Origin: Toxotes chatareus
Taxonomy: Eukaryota; Chordata; Actinopteri; Toxotidae
Length of the DNA stretch: 64,000 nucleotides
Direction of reading: 5' to 3'
NCBI GenBank assembly: GCA_016801885.1
Contig: CM028898.1
Location: forward strand, 12,374,858 to 12,438,857
Shown: in pieces, positions 14,753-29,700 of the stretch
Numbering within the stretch: position 1 is the first letter of the stretch
How the letters are laid out: the number at the start of each line of letters is the position of its first letter
Made by a program: the position numbers and the translations under genes
Notes under the pieces: model-generated
What the model saw: the letters and a program-made list of their open reading frames with translations, nothing else
Database searches by the model: none
What the model was told of the DNA's origin: nothing

Positions 14753-17700
14753 GATCAGTTTGCAAAGATTACATAATTCACACCTCTACAATCTGCTGAA
14801 CCCTAATTCTGTGGAGGCCATCTGTCTACATTGACTGAGCCATATGTGTGGTTCAGTGGCCTCTTGTGCTCTCTCAGAAATTCCTTCAGAAAACAATGTT
14901 GGGGAAGATGTGGTGAAGAAACAAGAGTAAATTTCTTTCATTCCATGTAAAGGAGACAGCCTTGAAAGCTTTGGATTTTCATGGATTACATTTTCTTAAG
15001 TTCTGGTGCAATCCTGTACTGTGCTTATTATCATGTCCATGTCCACTACTGAGCATTTAGTTTATACAAGTTAATAAAGTCTAGAACATATTACAAAAAA
15101 AAAAATGTTCTTACTTGATCTATTGAGGTGAAAATCAAAGAGTTGAAGTCCTTTTTTATTCTACAGATGGAACAATTTCATACATTTTTAAAAAGAAAAA
15201 AGTTTTGACTGAGGTAGCGAAATAGAGGAGAGTGGAGAACCGGAGAATTCTCTCATCTCGCCTGGCCTTTCAGAACAAAGGAGGTGGCAGGTCAGTCCTT
15301 GTTCGTTATCAAAGGTGAAAGCCATTATGCAGCCAGCCGCTGAGGTGTGATAATGAACGTCCTCAGTTCTGCTCAGTCCTGAGTGGGATGGGAGGCCGGC
15401 CAAATACAGACCACATACCATTGCTGAGAGAGTCCAGGAATGCTGGTTGGCTGAGCAGAGCTCTATGTGAGGACAATGTGAAAGAAAGAGAAGTGGTTAA
15501 GAAAACATGGAGGCAGAGTCCGTTATCACTGCCCAAACACTCATGAGAGCGGGGGCAGCTTTCTGTTAAACGCATGACTGGAATAACCTTATCTATTCCT
15601 CCTCGATACAAGCACTACAGATTAGAAACATCTTACCGGTTCCTGTGAAGTCAAAGCACAAAGCGTACACACCCAATGCCAATGTCATTATTCATCATTA
15701 GACCCCATAGATATAAAGACATTTTGTGAGACAGATACACATATTCGCTTTCTTATTGAGCAGTAGAACAGAAACACTCATTCCACTCTCATATCTGTTT
15801 AATATGAAGCAGGAGCCAAGATGGAGATGGTTAGTTTAGCTTAGCAAAAAAGGCTGAAAGAAGCCTGGGTCTGTCCAAAAGTTTAAAAAAGGGCAAGAAA
15901 CACCTCTAAAGCTCAGTAATTAATATTTTACAACTCATTTGTTTATCCATAAAAGACCAAGGTGTAAAAACAACAACTTGTGGTTTTATGGGCGGTTGGG
16001 TGCCGGGCTACTTTTTGGCTGGGAGCAGTGACTGTGCTGGTAATCTGGTAACATCACAAGAAGAAGAGGGAAAACACAACTTGTCCTTTTCATTCTTAGG
16101 TTTTAGTACAGATAAGACAAATGAGATATAACGTGGTAACTGTCTCCTTGCTCCAGCTTTATTCAGAATTGAAAAGACAGAGGTAAGAGTGGGATCAGTA
16201 AGAAAGCCAATAAGTGTATTTCCCAAAATTACTATGTCTTGCCATATTTGGTAAAACTAGTTTTTCTTGTTTGTATGCATGTACTGTGATAAGAAGGAGG
16301 GACAGAGACGGAGTAGTGTTTTTACTGTTGCTAATATACACTAGTCAGGAAAGACAGACACTGTACAAGACAGCAGGGGGTTGTATGGCCATTAAGCCAA
16401 GTCAAGTACAGCCACAAAACATGTGTTACCACATCTAAATGAGCTGCAAACCCCTATTCAATATGCTGTAAAACACAAAAAATGTTGGCAAAACAACTCA
16501 AAACTACACTGGAAACATGGCTGCTGAAGAGCAGACGCTGTGTTTCTAAAATGCTTCTCATGGGCACAAAACGCAGCACAGTCACGTCCAGTTCAATCGG
16601 ATTCTGTGATACAGACTTGAATTTTATACAATCGCTCTCCATGAAACTAAACTGATTTTATTAGTCTAATTCAGGAGTAAACGTACTATGTAGAAACAAA
16701 GCAAATTCACACGTTTTCTGTTTGAGAGTGATTTAATACTATCCCATGCAACTGTCTCTTAATTCAAAACACGTCAGATTCAGACCAGGTTCAATCAAAG
16801 GGCCTTGATGCGAGAGGTCAATAACAGGTCATTATGTAAATGTTTTGTTTTCAAAACCGCATACTCAAAAACAAGGCAACAATGACACATGCTACACATT
16901 CATAGAAAGAGGGTTATTTACAGTCTGATGCTGTAAACTCCCACCACACACTTACACAGACTGACAGGCAAGTCAGTCAGTTGATGTTGGCCAGTGCTAT
17001 TGATTTATCAAATCACTGACATTTTGCTCACCAGGGTGTTTGAGGGCACCAGCAATTTCTGTCTATCTTTTGCAGTGAATCACTCAGAAGTTATTTTCCA
17101 TGAGTGCGTCAAGCATCGACAGCACTGACATCTCACACGCCAGTCTGTCGTATTGCCTCTTACCTCTCACACTAAAAAGGCAGTGACAAAAGACATTGCA
17201 CTGTGAAAAGGATTAGCACGTTTCAGACTAGAGGATTCGGAGAGCAATTATTGGGTATGTCAGCTGTTTTTCTTTTCTAATCATGCTATCGGTCTGGAAC
17301 GCCTAAATCGTGTGTTACGTCATGGTCTTAAAACACACCAAACCCACTTGGCCATCAGTCTCTGTAGGCCGGCTGCTGGGATGGTCCCTTGCCCGTAGTT
17401 TTTGCGGTGTGTCTGGCACCACTGGCACTAATCTGCTCTTAGTGCCACCCATTCAGCCAGCTGAGCTTGTTGAATCAGCAGCAGAGGCAGTCACTAAAAG
17501 AGAGCGCTCTGATTGGCTGTGTATTAGTACAAAAGAAACTGAAGACAACAGCTGGCATGAAAACAGTGAGCTTTGTTTCTCAGCATCTTTCCACAAAGCT
17601 GAGACCAAAACAGAGCACTGTCACCTCGATGAAATGTATTTTTAAAAATAAAATTTGTAATAAAACAACCGTTGTTAACCATTTCATGTTGTTTTTGTTT

Positions 17701-20700
17701 TAACCGACACTGGCATTAGTGCAAAATATGCAGCATACTGCACTTCAACTGTACTTCAAACTTTCTTCTTACTTTTTTATAATCTTTTATAAACCATATA
17801 TTTTTTGTAAAATTTACTGTACTAATCTTTTTCAAAATCAGGTAAGTATGGTTCATCTATAAAGGAAAGCAATGTTGAGCTATTGGAAGGAGCATCACAG
17901 TTCAATGCCTAAATGGTGGCAGACAAGTGTTGAGGGTCAACCTTTCTGTGGGTTCGTGTGGGTGAGGACTGAATGTGAGAAGTGCGCATTATGGAGAGAT
18001 CCGTCTGCTTGACATATGGTGCCAATTACCAGCTGATGGGGTTGCGGAGGTAAAAAGGCCAATCCATATTGGCCCTTCCCACCCAGGTTTGCACAAGAAG
18101 CCATTCATCACATTCTACAAGAACACCTCCCACCCAAATCCTAAACCAAACCCCAACCTGTCTAGAGTGGACAGGCAGCCTACACATGGCTCATTGACTC
18201 AATGTACAGACAACTCAAAGTCGAATATACATGCTGATTTTCAGGTTGGTTCATTAAGTGGACCCAAACCAGGGTTCAACTGCAATTTTTGGAACTACTA
18301 GTGTATGCAATATTTAAATTAAACAGTATTAAAGAATTCTTAAAGATGAAACTTCACTGTTTGTTCCTCCCTGTTCATTCCTGTCTCACAAACACAACAT
18401 GGACTTCACAAATGACTCATCTTCCTTAGTCTGGCCTTTTCTCAGATGCCACTACGTCATCACACGACTCGGAAAGGTTAATGTTTTGTACAATTCCCCT
18501 TTTAGAACAAATAAAACTCTGCTTGTCAGGCTAAACTCTATATTGTCAAACTTGGCTAAACTTTCAGCAGACTAAGCTAAGCTGTGACTTGAGCTGAATG
18601 CTCAATAGAGCTGCAAATCATTGCATGTCCATGTAAGCATGCTAAGAAGGCTCGAGTTAGTCAATTTGTTTACAAAAATTAGTACGCTTGAATTAATCAT
18701 TTGTGTGCACAGTTTACACAAAGTATTAAACAGCTCCAACTGATAAACTGAATATTTTCCATTCCTGCTACCTCCTGATAGCTGCCACATAATAATATGA
18801 ACCAACGTATGAGCTAACTTACATTTTAATAACATTCATTACTACTAGACCCTTTTACCAGTCTACATAACATCCAGTAGTCTTCAAACAAATCAAAAGA
18901 CACCTAATCGCCTACACACAGCCGCTGAAGGGGTAAAATATGCTCATCTGTCAACTTGCAACTTTAAATTGGCTCTTTTTCAGTATTTTCCTTTTGCAGC
19001 AGGTAATTTAAATCATTTCTGTGTGATTATTATAATTTTATAAGAAATTATTTTAATAATATTATTCTGCTCTTTTATGAACAAGATTAGTGCTATAATA
19101 TAGTGGGCCAGCATGAAAACTTTAATTCTACTCTACATTAGGCATCATCTCTCCAAACTTGCTGGCCGTTATTTGGGTTGCATTTTCCAGCAATGTGCTG
19201 AGGCAAAACATTGTTTACTCTCAGCACATAAATAATGGAGCTGTTTCCAAATGTTTACAATGGACTTGCATCATTGAATTTCAGCTCTCTTGGCTACGTT
19301 TCCATTTTCTGTTTTACAAGTGAAAGCCCTTATCACCGCTCTTACTTCTTGTCCTGTCAACTTCTATAGAACTGCATGTTATATTTCAGTTTTCTTCTTC
19401 TCTAAAAGTCTGTGTGAAGCTGTCTAACTTTGCTTAGAAAGGTGAGATATATTACTATTATAAATATGAATATTAGTGTTATTAAAATCTTTGCCATTCT
19501 TAGGGGCTCATACTCCAGATGCTGGAATGTGTCAGGGTGAAAGGATTATCTTAACATATTTCTTACATATTCCTCTGGGTTCCATGAATATAACCACCAT
19601 ATGTATGTTTTTTTTTTACATTCAAAGCTATTTTTCTGAAAACCCGACCATCCACCCACCCTGTCTGCCGCCTGCCAGGTTGGCCAGTAGCAAAGCAATC
19701 AAAGTTATACTGTATATCATCTGGCTTCAAGCTGCAGAACTGATCTTTATGGATCAAGATAGTGCCCAAAACTCCTTTTTCAAAGGAGCAGAGAAGCCAT
19801 GTAGCAGCCTGTGAGAGGAGGGGACGGAGATGCCTTTATGTTAATGGTTTCTACAGATTCCAATCCTCTGTCTGTCTTTTTCCAGTTGCTCAGCCACACC
19901 GCGCTGATTAAATCATGAAGTCGAGGTTGAGGTGGATTTCAGGGGCAAGCTGTGTCAACCCACATACTGTAGGTGCAGACCCGCCACCAGCAAATCAGTC
20001 CGTCTTGCCAAGGGCTTGAAAATGAATGTGAAAATGTAACTCAAAGAGTTCAAATACTTTGTAATGACATCATAAGCAAAGTCTTGTGGATTATGATCTC
20101 TATTATAATACATAATACCTTCCTTTAATATTTAAACTCACAGAGCCTTAAAAAAAAAACAAACAAAAAAAAACACACAGAACTAAAAAGGAATGTACCG
20201 TACAATCAATAGTCAACAGGCTTTTGACCAGAAAAGGCCGATTTCTCAGACAAAAAGACAAGCAAAAACACATCACGTGTCTGGTGAGCGGAGATTACAA
20301 AAGCCGCAGGAGGAGACAGGGCTCATCAACTTAGCCTACACAGCGACTGGAATATCTGCCCACACTAACCACACGCATTATGGTACATTCTGTACGTGCA
20401 CATGCCTGGCAACAGAGCACATCGAGACTCCCGCTGCGAATCATTCATTTACTGAGCTATCAAAATATCTTGTGCATGCAAACCCAACACAGGGGCATTA
20501 AAATGGTATGTCTGCGAGCTACACATAATCACTCAATATTTCAAAACCCACTGGAGTTCTTCAAATCAAATTTGTACTCTTGGCCACAAATGACATTTTG
20601 TATTGATGCTTGTGGTTAATAGAAAGCAAATGTATTGATAGTTGACCGTTTTGTGAGGAAGGCACGGAGCTACTGTGAAGACCATGTTGCTTGTTAGCCA

Positions 20701-23700
20701 CACTACAGCTCGGTCAAACGCTTTGGTCCAGGGGAAAATGAAGTTTGATATCAACATGTTACCAAGTTAATGTACAAAATTTTACAAGTTAACTGGCTGT
20801 CAAAATGCACAATAACAATCTATTCTTAATCCTGCCTAAAGTTTTTCCAACCCAGGAGACAGTTGGCAATGACCTCCCCAGATGTATTTGAATCACTGAA
20901 ACAAATCAGAGATGTGCGCGGTGCAACATGTGTCTGGAACCAGGCTGCTCTGGCACCACCTTCAGACTAAACTTATAAACTTATGTTTCTTCCCTTGTTA
21001 GTCAAATGGATCCTAAAAAAAAAAGGATCATTTTTCAACATCCAACAGTTTTGTTTTCTGTAGTGTAACAATCGTTATATCCTCATGGGGCTGCTGGTGT
21101 GGACACAGACTTTTCTCGGTCTTCAGTCTGATCTGTGAACGGTGAATCGTGGAAGCAGCAACACATGGATTTCACCACCTGAGCAGCTGTTTTTGTCAAT
21201 CTATGGAATGTGTTTTTGCCATGAACCTGTTTCTTATACACAAATAACTTATGTAAGGCATTTGTACCAGAAATTCAAGCCAGCATGTGTAAAATCTGTG
21301 TTATTATAATGATTACTTCCAGTAATGAAAGAATGCAGAAAGAAGCCACCTTGTGCTTTATTGTGAGTTGTTTCTGTAGGAAAGAAAACCCTATTTGACA
21401 AGGCAGGTCTGAAAGCTCCTCGCTGACTGTGTGAGTTGTTGGAACTTTGGGAGTAGTTATGGTGTCGTTAACACGGGATTCATCTGTTGCTCAACTGTCC
21501 TCACGCATGAAACTCAGCTTCCCCACTGGTGCATTATTCCAAGTGCAATTCCTGGAGCAACCCAGTCCAGTCACGACTTCTGCATATCTCACACGGCTGG
21601 CATTTAAGTCACTTCACCACTGGGATTGTATTCCTGTAGGTATGTGTTCAGTGCCAGTAGTTAGCTAGTGTGAAAGCTTAGACCAAAAAGGTGGACCTTT
21701 CCCTGGTGAAATGATTTGGGGCTTAGCAGGATCTGACAGACAGCACGACCACACTGGATGGATATTGGAGGCATGCTTAAACACTCATGCATGGTTTTGG
21801 AGGTAGTTATTCCTGGTCTGTGGGACTGGAGCAATGACAGGTTTAGTGTGTGGGGGCAGGAAATGGCAACCCCTCTGTGGAGCGCCCAGCCAGGTCTGAA
21901 ACACAGGGAGGTGGGGGACATGAGGGAGGTCAGGGCAAAGGGCAGGCCAGGGCAGTTCAGTTATTCAGGGTAAAAGGGGACAGACTAGGAGGCAAACATA
22001 ACGATTTCTGAAGTGGTCAGCATGTAGAGTGTGAGGCAGAGCATCAGAGCTTGAAGTGTGAAATAAACACACGGCATTATGGTAACTGCAGAGGTCTTTG
22101 GCAGTGGCTGCAGGATCACAAGGTCAAAATAAAACAGAGAAAGGCACTATATTTCAGAGGGAAATATACTGAACATTTTACCCAACCCATTTTACCCGAG
22201 TTAACTAGCTTCACTGTAAAATAAGATTGTGTTGCTGTGGCCACAAGTACCAAGGTCAGTAAATGATAAAAATCTAGCCAATAAATCAGCAAACAAATTT
22301 ACAATGTCCAATATTCATCTTAAGGTTGCTAACATGAGCTAGCATTAGACACCATAAGACACTAAGACTAAGTCACGTGAGACCAAGTTAATCTGTAGCT
22401 GCAAAACCACTGACTCTATTCACCTGAGGACCAATGCATTTTATATGTTAGGCACCTTTTCCTTTGTAAGAGGAGGACTGTTTTTCTAATTTCTAATTTC
22501 AAAAATTAAATAATCTTGCCATTAAGCAGCCGATCTGAACTTGTTTATGTTTACGTAACAGCAACAACAAGGTTGCAAATTAGCTCATGCGCATTAACAC
22601 TTCAGTAGGTGATACTTCTGATAATAACTGAAAGACTCCCTGTAATCAAATGACTCCCTGCAGCTATCTGCAGTATTCAGACTCTTTCAATTAATTGTTT
22701 TTGTGAGCTGGAAAAAAAAAAAAAAAAAACAGAAACAGTGCTGGTTTATATAAATACCATGGGCAGCTGCTCCCAGATCTCACACAGCCCCCACAACACT
22801 GTACAACACTGCACAACACTACCTGCCCAGTGTGAAATGGCAGCTGAAGTACACAGGTGTCTGGTGAGAAAAATAAAACAATTGACCGTACAAAGAGATG
22901 TATATATAGGGATTGGTGGACAAAAGCAGGACTAAAACAAGAAACCAAGTTGGATGTGGATATGAAACTAAGCAGCTGAAAATCACACAATGCAGACTCA
23001 AAATTAGAATATTACTCAAAGGAACCCAAACACTTTTATATCCCAGTACATTACTGTGCATTACAGTTGGTAAGGTAACCGCACTGCATTATAGAGAGAT
23101 ATGCTTGTAATATTTTGTCCACACAATTTGAATGTTGTATTAAACTGTATTTTAGGTAGGTGCACCAATTAACCAGTATGTGTACGTGTAGTGTACCTAC
23201 ATATGGTATACTAAAAATGTAGGTTATGTTTTACTTATGGTTGATACAGAGGTTAATACAGAGGTTTCCGTTTGTAACTCAGTCACCCAAATGGAAGGTC
23301 AGAAACCGGATGTTCATGCCGAAGTTCTGACTGTAGTTTGTTATTGTGATGAAAATAACATTTTACATCGCTTCAGTTCAGCTGCTGGAGAGCATGCTGG
23401 TTCTGGGTGAGAAAAACGGTGCAGTCAAATGGTGAAGTGGCATTGTACAGTACAGAGTGTCTAAGCGATTAAACTCTGAACACGGCCATGGTGGTAGCAA
23501 AAGTTAGAATAATAAGCGGAGAGATTCAGGGGTTTTGAATGATTCGCTGTGAAACTGGAGGGCATTTGTTCTGACGATGCAGTGCACCAGGTGATTTCAC
23601 TGATTACTTCATCTTTGGTTGAAGATGTACTAATCAGTGAAATCACCCACCACAGCATAATGGCTTGAACGAAAACCTGTATACACTCATACATACATAT

Positions 23701-26700
23701 GGCTATAAATACCCCAAATCATAATTTAAAGGGGGGTATGTTTGGCCCGCTGACAGAGAGTAGGAAACCTGACAGAGATCGATTATATAATCATTGAGTT
23801 CACTTTGTGCTGTCGGAAAGTCACAAGGATCTTGTCGCGTGTGGTTTGTCTTCCTCTTAGTCTGATGTATCTACTGCAAAGGTACAACTAAACCTGCTCT
23901 TTACAGACTCCGAACAAGGCACATAAATCATTAATGACAAATGTATAAGGTCAGCATCAGGCAGCCTTCTAAAGGATCACGCCATATTAGAGATCAGTGG
24001 GCACTTTAAACATGCACTAGATGTATTGGAGTATCATTTGAAGTCATTCGCAGTTGTGGAAACTCCCTTAAAATAAATGGGCTCCTGAATAGCAACTGAC
24101 TCGTAGCAGCTGCGTGTAGCCCCCTGGCTCACCAAACCCCTCCGGAAAGTCCCCAGAGATGCTTTATTTACCTCTATGTGCATTGCCACACACACACACA
24201 GACATACAGCTGTATCATTACTCCCTACTTTCTGGATTCGTTGTGCACAAAGAGATGGTGTTACCCTTATCCAAATAACTTAGCTGGTTGCACCTGCTCA
24301 GATGGGATTTGGTCAAAATAAGTCATTTTGCAGACAACCGCAGCAAATACTGCTATTAGCATTGGCATGTGAGAGGCTGGAAATTATGAATAAAAACAAC
24401 AACCCCTGCCTCTTCCACCTTCCTCCCTCTCACCATGTGCCAGGTCTAAATAAGAGCCTCTCTTTAAGAATAAACTCCCACTTCAAGGAAGAAGAAGAAC
24501 CTGCCTCTGGCTCAGGTGGGCTCATTTTCCTGCCAGTATTTCTCTTGGCTGTTACCAATTCTCCCTTGTAATTGGCCCACTTATGTCAAGTGGTCATCCT
24601 AATTGAGAAGAAAACTGTTAACATGAAGCCAAAGGAGTATTAGAAATAACTCAGATTAAAGTGCAAAGCTGCAAAATACTAGTTCCAAAGTGGACAAAGT
24701 GGTTTGTTAACCTTACAGCGCGACTCCCTCTTACTTTCCCCATTCTGATTCTTTTTTCTTTCTAATCCCTTGTTCTTCTTTCTTGGTAAAAAAAATAATC
24801 GGGCTGTCAGTGCCGTGGTGGTCCCCTAAACCTCTGCAAACTTGGAGCGTTGAGCCCAAGTTCCTCCCCCTTCTTCTTTCCTATAGACGTCCCCTACCTT
24901 TCCTCAAGGAAACCTGCTCACAGTATTCTCCCCTTTCTAAAAATATTTTTCCACTGCCCCGTCCAAACCATGAGGGCCTTTCTTTGGACACACGCGCAAA
25001 CACAGCATGATTTGCCGCTCATTCACTCTCGCTGCATGTGTTTCAGTTTTCTCACCACCTGAGCGAAAAATCATTCTTTTTTTCTTTTTTTTTAAAAGGT
25101 GATGCAAAAAAAAAAAAAAAAAAAGAAAGATTGAAACTTTCACCCAGCACAAAGGATTAAGAGTTGGATTTCTGAGATTGTCAGATTTGACAATCTCCAT
25201 TTCTGAAGCTACCAATCTTCTGTGATCACATTTTATGTATGTGTGATGAGAAGTCTCTCTATAAGCTGCTTAGGATAAATCAGACAAGGCTATGTAATCT
25301 GCAGCCTGGTGGTCTGAAGGTTAACACGAGGCCCTCTAGAGCTAAGTGACTTACTGGACAGGCAGCGAGATACGATTGTTTATGGAAATTGTTGATGGGA
25401 AATTAGAATGATGTAGGCAGATGATAAAAAGCAAAAGCAGAAAAATCAATCAGAGGGCTAAGAGACGGAAATTAAGATATTGTGAACATGTTGGTGTATT
25501 AGCATAGAAATATGTTTTGGTATGTTGCGTTTTCAGATTCCCCGCTCACCTCCACAAAGAAGGAGAACAACATCAAAGTAAACACTGGTGTGCACAGATT
25601 GCCTGAGGCGGTTTTCTACCTCAAACTGGATTGACGATGGAAAGAAAGGCCCCTGCAGCTGATCTCTGCACAGCAGACAGAGGAGGAGGAGGAGAAGGAG
25701 GAGAGGAAGCGGGCTCTCCACTGCGTTGGCCCTGATGTTGGTGGATGCATCTGCAACGTGGGGTCACGCCTGGTCGGCAGCAGGGATTTACAGGCCCTTC
25801 AAGAAGAACCCCTCCTCTGTCCCCCCACCAAAACCCCACCCACCACACCTCCCCCCTCTTCCCAGGCCCCTCTGAGAGCTGGCGGACGGTTCGGGTCCCA
25901 GTGTAAATATATTTTTTCCTCTATCAAAGACACATTTTCCAACCACTCTCAAAGGGGAGGAGGGTGCTTTGGAGGGGGGAGGGCTATGAGAAGAGAGAGA
26001 AAGAGTGGGGGGGTTTTCCCCTCTTCTTCCCCCACTTTTCTCCCACCTCTCTCCTCCGCTGCTGCCTGCCGGGTTCTAGCAACATCTGGCACTGTTTATC
26101 ACCTGGCCTGCTGGTTCAGGCAAGAGGAGAATGGCTGAAAGAGAAACCCAGTGCCAACCTGAGGTCCACTATAGCAGGGTTATCAGATAATTCTGGTTTA
26201 TTACTGTCTGGGTCTGTTTTCTGTAATTTTGGCCATCATGTCTGTTGGTAATGATAACACTGTATGGTTAGTAACTGCAGAATTCTTGAAACAGCGAATA
26301 AGCTAAAATCAAAAGTATTAAAAAACTGATGTATGATGAGGCAAATAAGGAAAACTCTGGGCATGCACAACTAGAATATCAAACTAATTAATATTTTTAA
26401 AAAAAACTGCCTGTAAACTTAGAATGGATGTTTTCAATAGATAGTTTTGTTAATAATGTCATTGTTCACCTTTATTTTTTCATCCAACTTTCATAAAGTT
26501 GGGAGTTTGAAAACTTGTATGATTATCTGCCCCTTCATGTTTCTTCCCCGCCATTTTTTCTTGTTGCTATGTCCCCATGTTCACAAATCTCAGCAGCTAA
26601 AGTTTGCTTGTAAAGTTTTCTTATACAACAACTTCAAAAATAAGAACTAACTTGTTACGAACATTATCTTTTTAGACTCTGGGACAGGGTAAGGTCAGTG

Positions 26701-29700
26701 CATTTTACATCACAGTATTTAAATATAAACATGTAAAATATATGTACTAGTACAAAACTGAAAATGAAATTATTGTAAAAACATTACCTAATTGATTTGA
26801 AAGGCATCAGATATGGAGTCTTTTCCCTGAGCCTGGCACCAGAAAGTGACAGACGGAGGGAGAATATAGGGGAAAGACAGAGTTCATGGGACAATGAGGC
26901 CCATTGATACGGTGGAGACAGGACCGGGTGCCTCCAGCACGCTGAGTACGGCTGACGGTGCACAGAGGCACAATGATTACAGTCTGCATTACAAATGGCT
27001 AAAACAGAGCAGTGGTCCTGCAGAGGCCACAGCATCAGCAGAGACCTTGTCCCGGTCTCTGAAACACCAGTGTAAACTTCATCTGTTATCTTTATGCCTT
27101 GCTAATTAAACACAATGTCCAAACGACCAGGAACAGCTTTCAGAGATGGAGGTGTAGCTGCTTTTCATCTTTTTTTCATTCATTTAACATAAAAATACAC
27201 TTCTACTTTGTTTACACCTACCAGCCTTTCCTCCTGAAAGCATAATGTAGAGAATCTAACAAACTTAGCTCATCAGTGGACTTGAGATTAAAAGACATTC
27301 AAAGCATATAGCAAACGCAGCTGACACTGATACAAAATGCTATTTAATACTACGGACAGTGAACAGAACAAAATAATAAAGCTTCAAGAGGTCAAGCCAC
27401 CAAATCCCACAAGTAATCATGTCTTTTCCTGTCCTTTTTCCTCTCACTCTTTTCCATTTAAACCCAAAGGAATTCCATTGAGTTTTAGAGATAACGTATG
27501 TTGCACCGCAATCGTTTTTCCACACTCTGCTGCTCCTGCCTACACGGCAGTGGCTCGCTCTCATTCATGTCAGCTGTAGCTGTAAAAGACATTAAAACAA
27601 GTTCCTGACGCCATCTATGGCGCCCCTGTGGAACTGCATCTTACATCGATAATATGCTGACAGTGTCCCAGCATGAAGAAAGCAGATTTATAAGTAAGCA
27701 GTTCTTGTTACTTTTCTGATTTGATTTACCCTCTTGAGGGTGAAAATATGTCAGACCCTAACAATTCAGACAGGAGGTTCAGAGGGATGTGTGATGATTT
27801 TTACTTTTGAACATACAACAGTTTGTCCTCAATTTGCAATATATATTTGTATTTCTGCAAAGGGCCCTCAAACTCCAACTTTAATCCTGATCCTGACCTT
27901 CAACTAAACTAATCTACGTCTTTCCTTTCTTGTTTTCAACGCTCTCAGATTGTGAATTTTAAAAGTGCTTAAAGTCTATTTCAAATAAAGCGAATGTTCT
28001 GTGTCTTAGAGACTGGGTAATGATACCACAGGGACAAGTGATGTACCTGTCTGTATGTGCAGATGATGATCTCTCTCAGATGGTAGTGCATGGGGGTCAT
28101 GGTCTCGCTGACAGAGTCCAGGGCCATGTCCACCTCCCTCTTCATCTTGTGCCCGTCGGGGAGCAGACGAACCAGCTGCATGACGACCTGGATGGCAGAA
28201 ACAACAGACACTCCTCATGTTTCCAGCCAAAGGTTTCAAGAAATGTTTCCAAAGTTGAGACAAGACTGCAAAATTTAACAAGCACCTCTAACTCTGGTAT
28301 ATATGCCTCCCACCTGTGGCTGTATGTTATTTTAATTTCGCAGAAGCAGAGTCACGCAACATCATTATTTACATGAAAAATCTGTTTTCCAGATGTAAAA
28401 ACATTTGCAAGGTTTTGTTTTTTTTTGTTTGTTTTCTTTGGTTTGTTTTTTCTGGCATTTTAAGTCAAATGTAATTCAAAATGCACATGAAAACATGCAT
28501 GGAAATGTACTGAAGCTACAATTTCTGTTTTCTTCTGTTCTTTTTGCTGCTTTTTAAAAAATTTTCTTTTTAAATGCCTCTCACCACAAGGTTTGCCAAG
28601 AATTTCCTTTTTATGTTTTTATGCTGTGTGTTATATTCAGTATTTTAATGGACTGTATGAAATGTGCTATGTCAACAATGTTGTCTTGGCTTAAAGCAAC
28701 AGCAGCATCTGGCATCATCCCACCATGTCAAAATGTGCATGTATGCTGCTGTACCATTAGAATGAAACAATATTCATGCAAATACTATGAGGCCTGATTA
28801 AAACAACCAGGCAAACTGTCCCATCTTGTGAAGCCTGATGATAACGATTCTTTGTGTAACACTCAGCTGCATTAATAAGAAGCACACTGCCCGACAGTCC
28901 TGACCTAAATTAAATATCGGTGCGAGTGTGTGTCAGCATGTCCAGTTATAGTGCTGACCCAATTGAGATGGGCATGTTTCCATCAGCAGAGTCTATATGA
29001 TGTAAAACCACAAAACTGTGTGACAGTCCGTTACAACCTAGATAACTAAACCTTGCTGGCGGCCCCTCTGCAGATGGTTTTCATCAGATACTGATGATAA
29101 CACCAATAAGAAGAAGAAGCAGGAGGCAGGAGAGGGAGGGAAAGCCAAAGAGCAGGATCAGAGAACAGAACAGGCCTGCATACAAAACCCTGTCCTATCA
29201 TTCGTAGTGTGTGTCAGACAAGCAGCATCAGCATGCAGCCTGGTGACTGGGTGCTTGGGGAAAAAAAACACACAATCTGTGCCAGTATCCATAAAACCTC
29301 TACACGTTTCACCTTTGGAATTCTCTTAAAGCACTTTTTTCTTACCTATTATCACACAAACCGACTTTACACAATAACAAAACCTATGTTATCAAAGCTA
29401 TTCATGTTTTCTTTCTTTAAATGTCTGTGCAAGTTCTCATTCATCCAGGTCATCGTATCCTAAGGGTTGACTGAAGACAACTGGACTTCTTGTTGAATTG
29501 CCTTCAATCAACCCTTAGGATTTCTTTAAATGGTTTGTTCACACCTCTAATTTCATATACTACTAGGAGACAACTTCCTGTTTATAACTTAAACTCTTCA
29601 TTTATGTGTTTGTGTGCTCTTCAGAGTGGTGAGAGTGAACCAAAACAGTAAATTGGCAGCTAAACAACGAGCTTAAACTCGCCAAAAGTCTGTAAAGCCA

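Larger units (their letters stand above)
13005..28046 (-). other. Large pald1 intron (15 kb), no nested gene seen
   Basis: The intron lies between the coding exon ending in REIIICTYRQ and the one starting IKSGKTEKEC. The protein aligns there without a gap to mammalian paladin, so no exon is missing. Contents noted: a CT/CA microsatellite at 14679-14748, a long interspersed repeat at 15783-16232, a near-perfect hairpin at 23590-23647, poly-A/T runs, and a GC-rich strand-asymmetric segment around 25640-26110. None of the open frames carries a recognisable domain or an ATG with splice context. Confidence 0.7.

Noticed and set aside
20193..20501. 102-codon plus-strand frame in the 15-kb intron
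   Set aside because: No recognisable domain, no codon bias or splice context, and composition like the surrounding intron.
25533..25721. Minus-strand frame that looks like a leucine-rich signal peptide
   Set aside because: The leucines come from a GGA/TCC simple repeat, the frame begins with GTG and not ATG, and no downstream exon follows.
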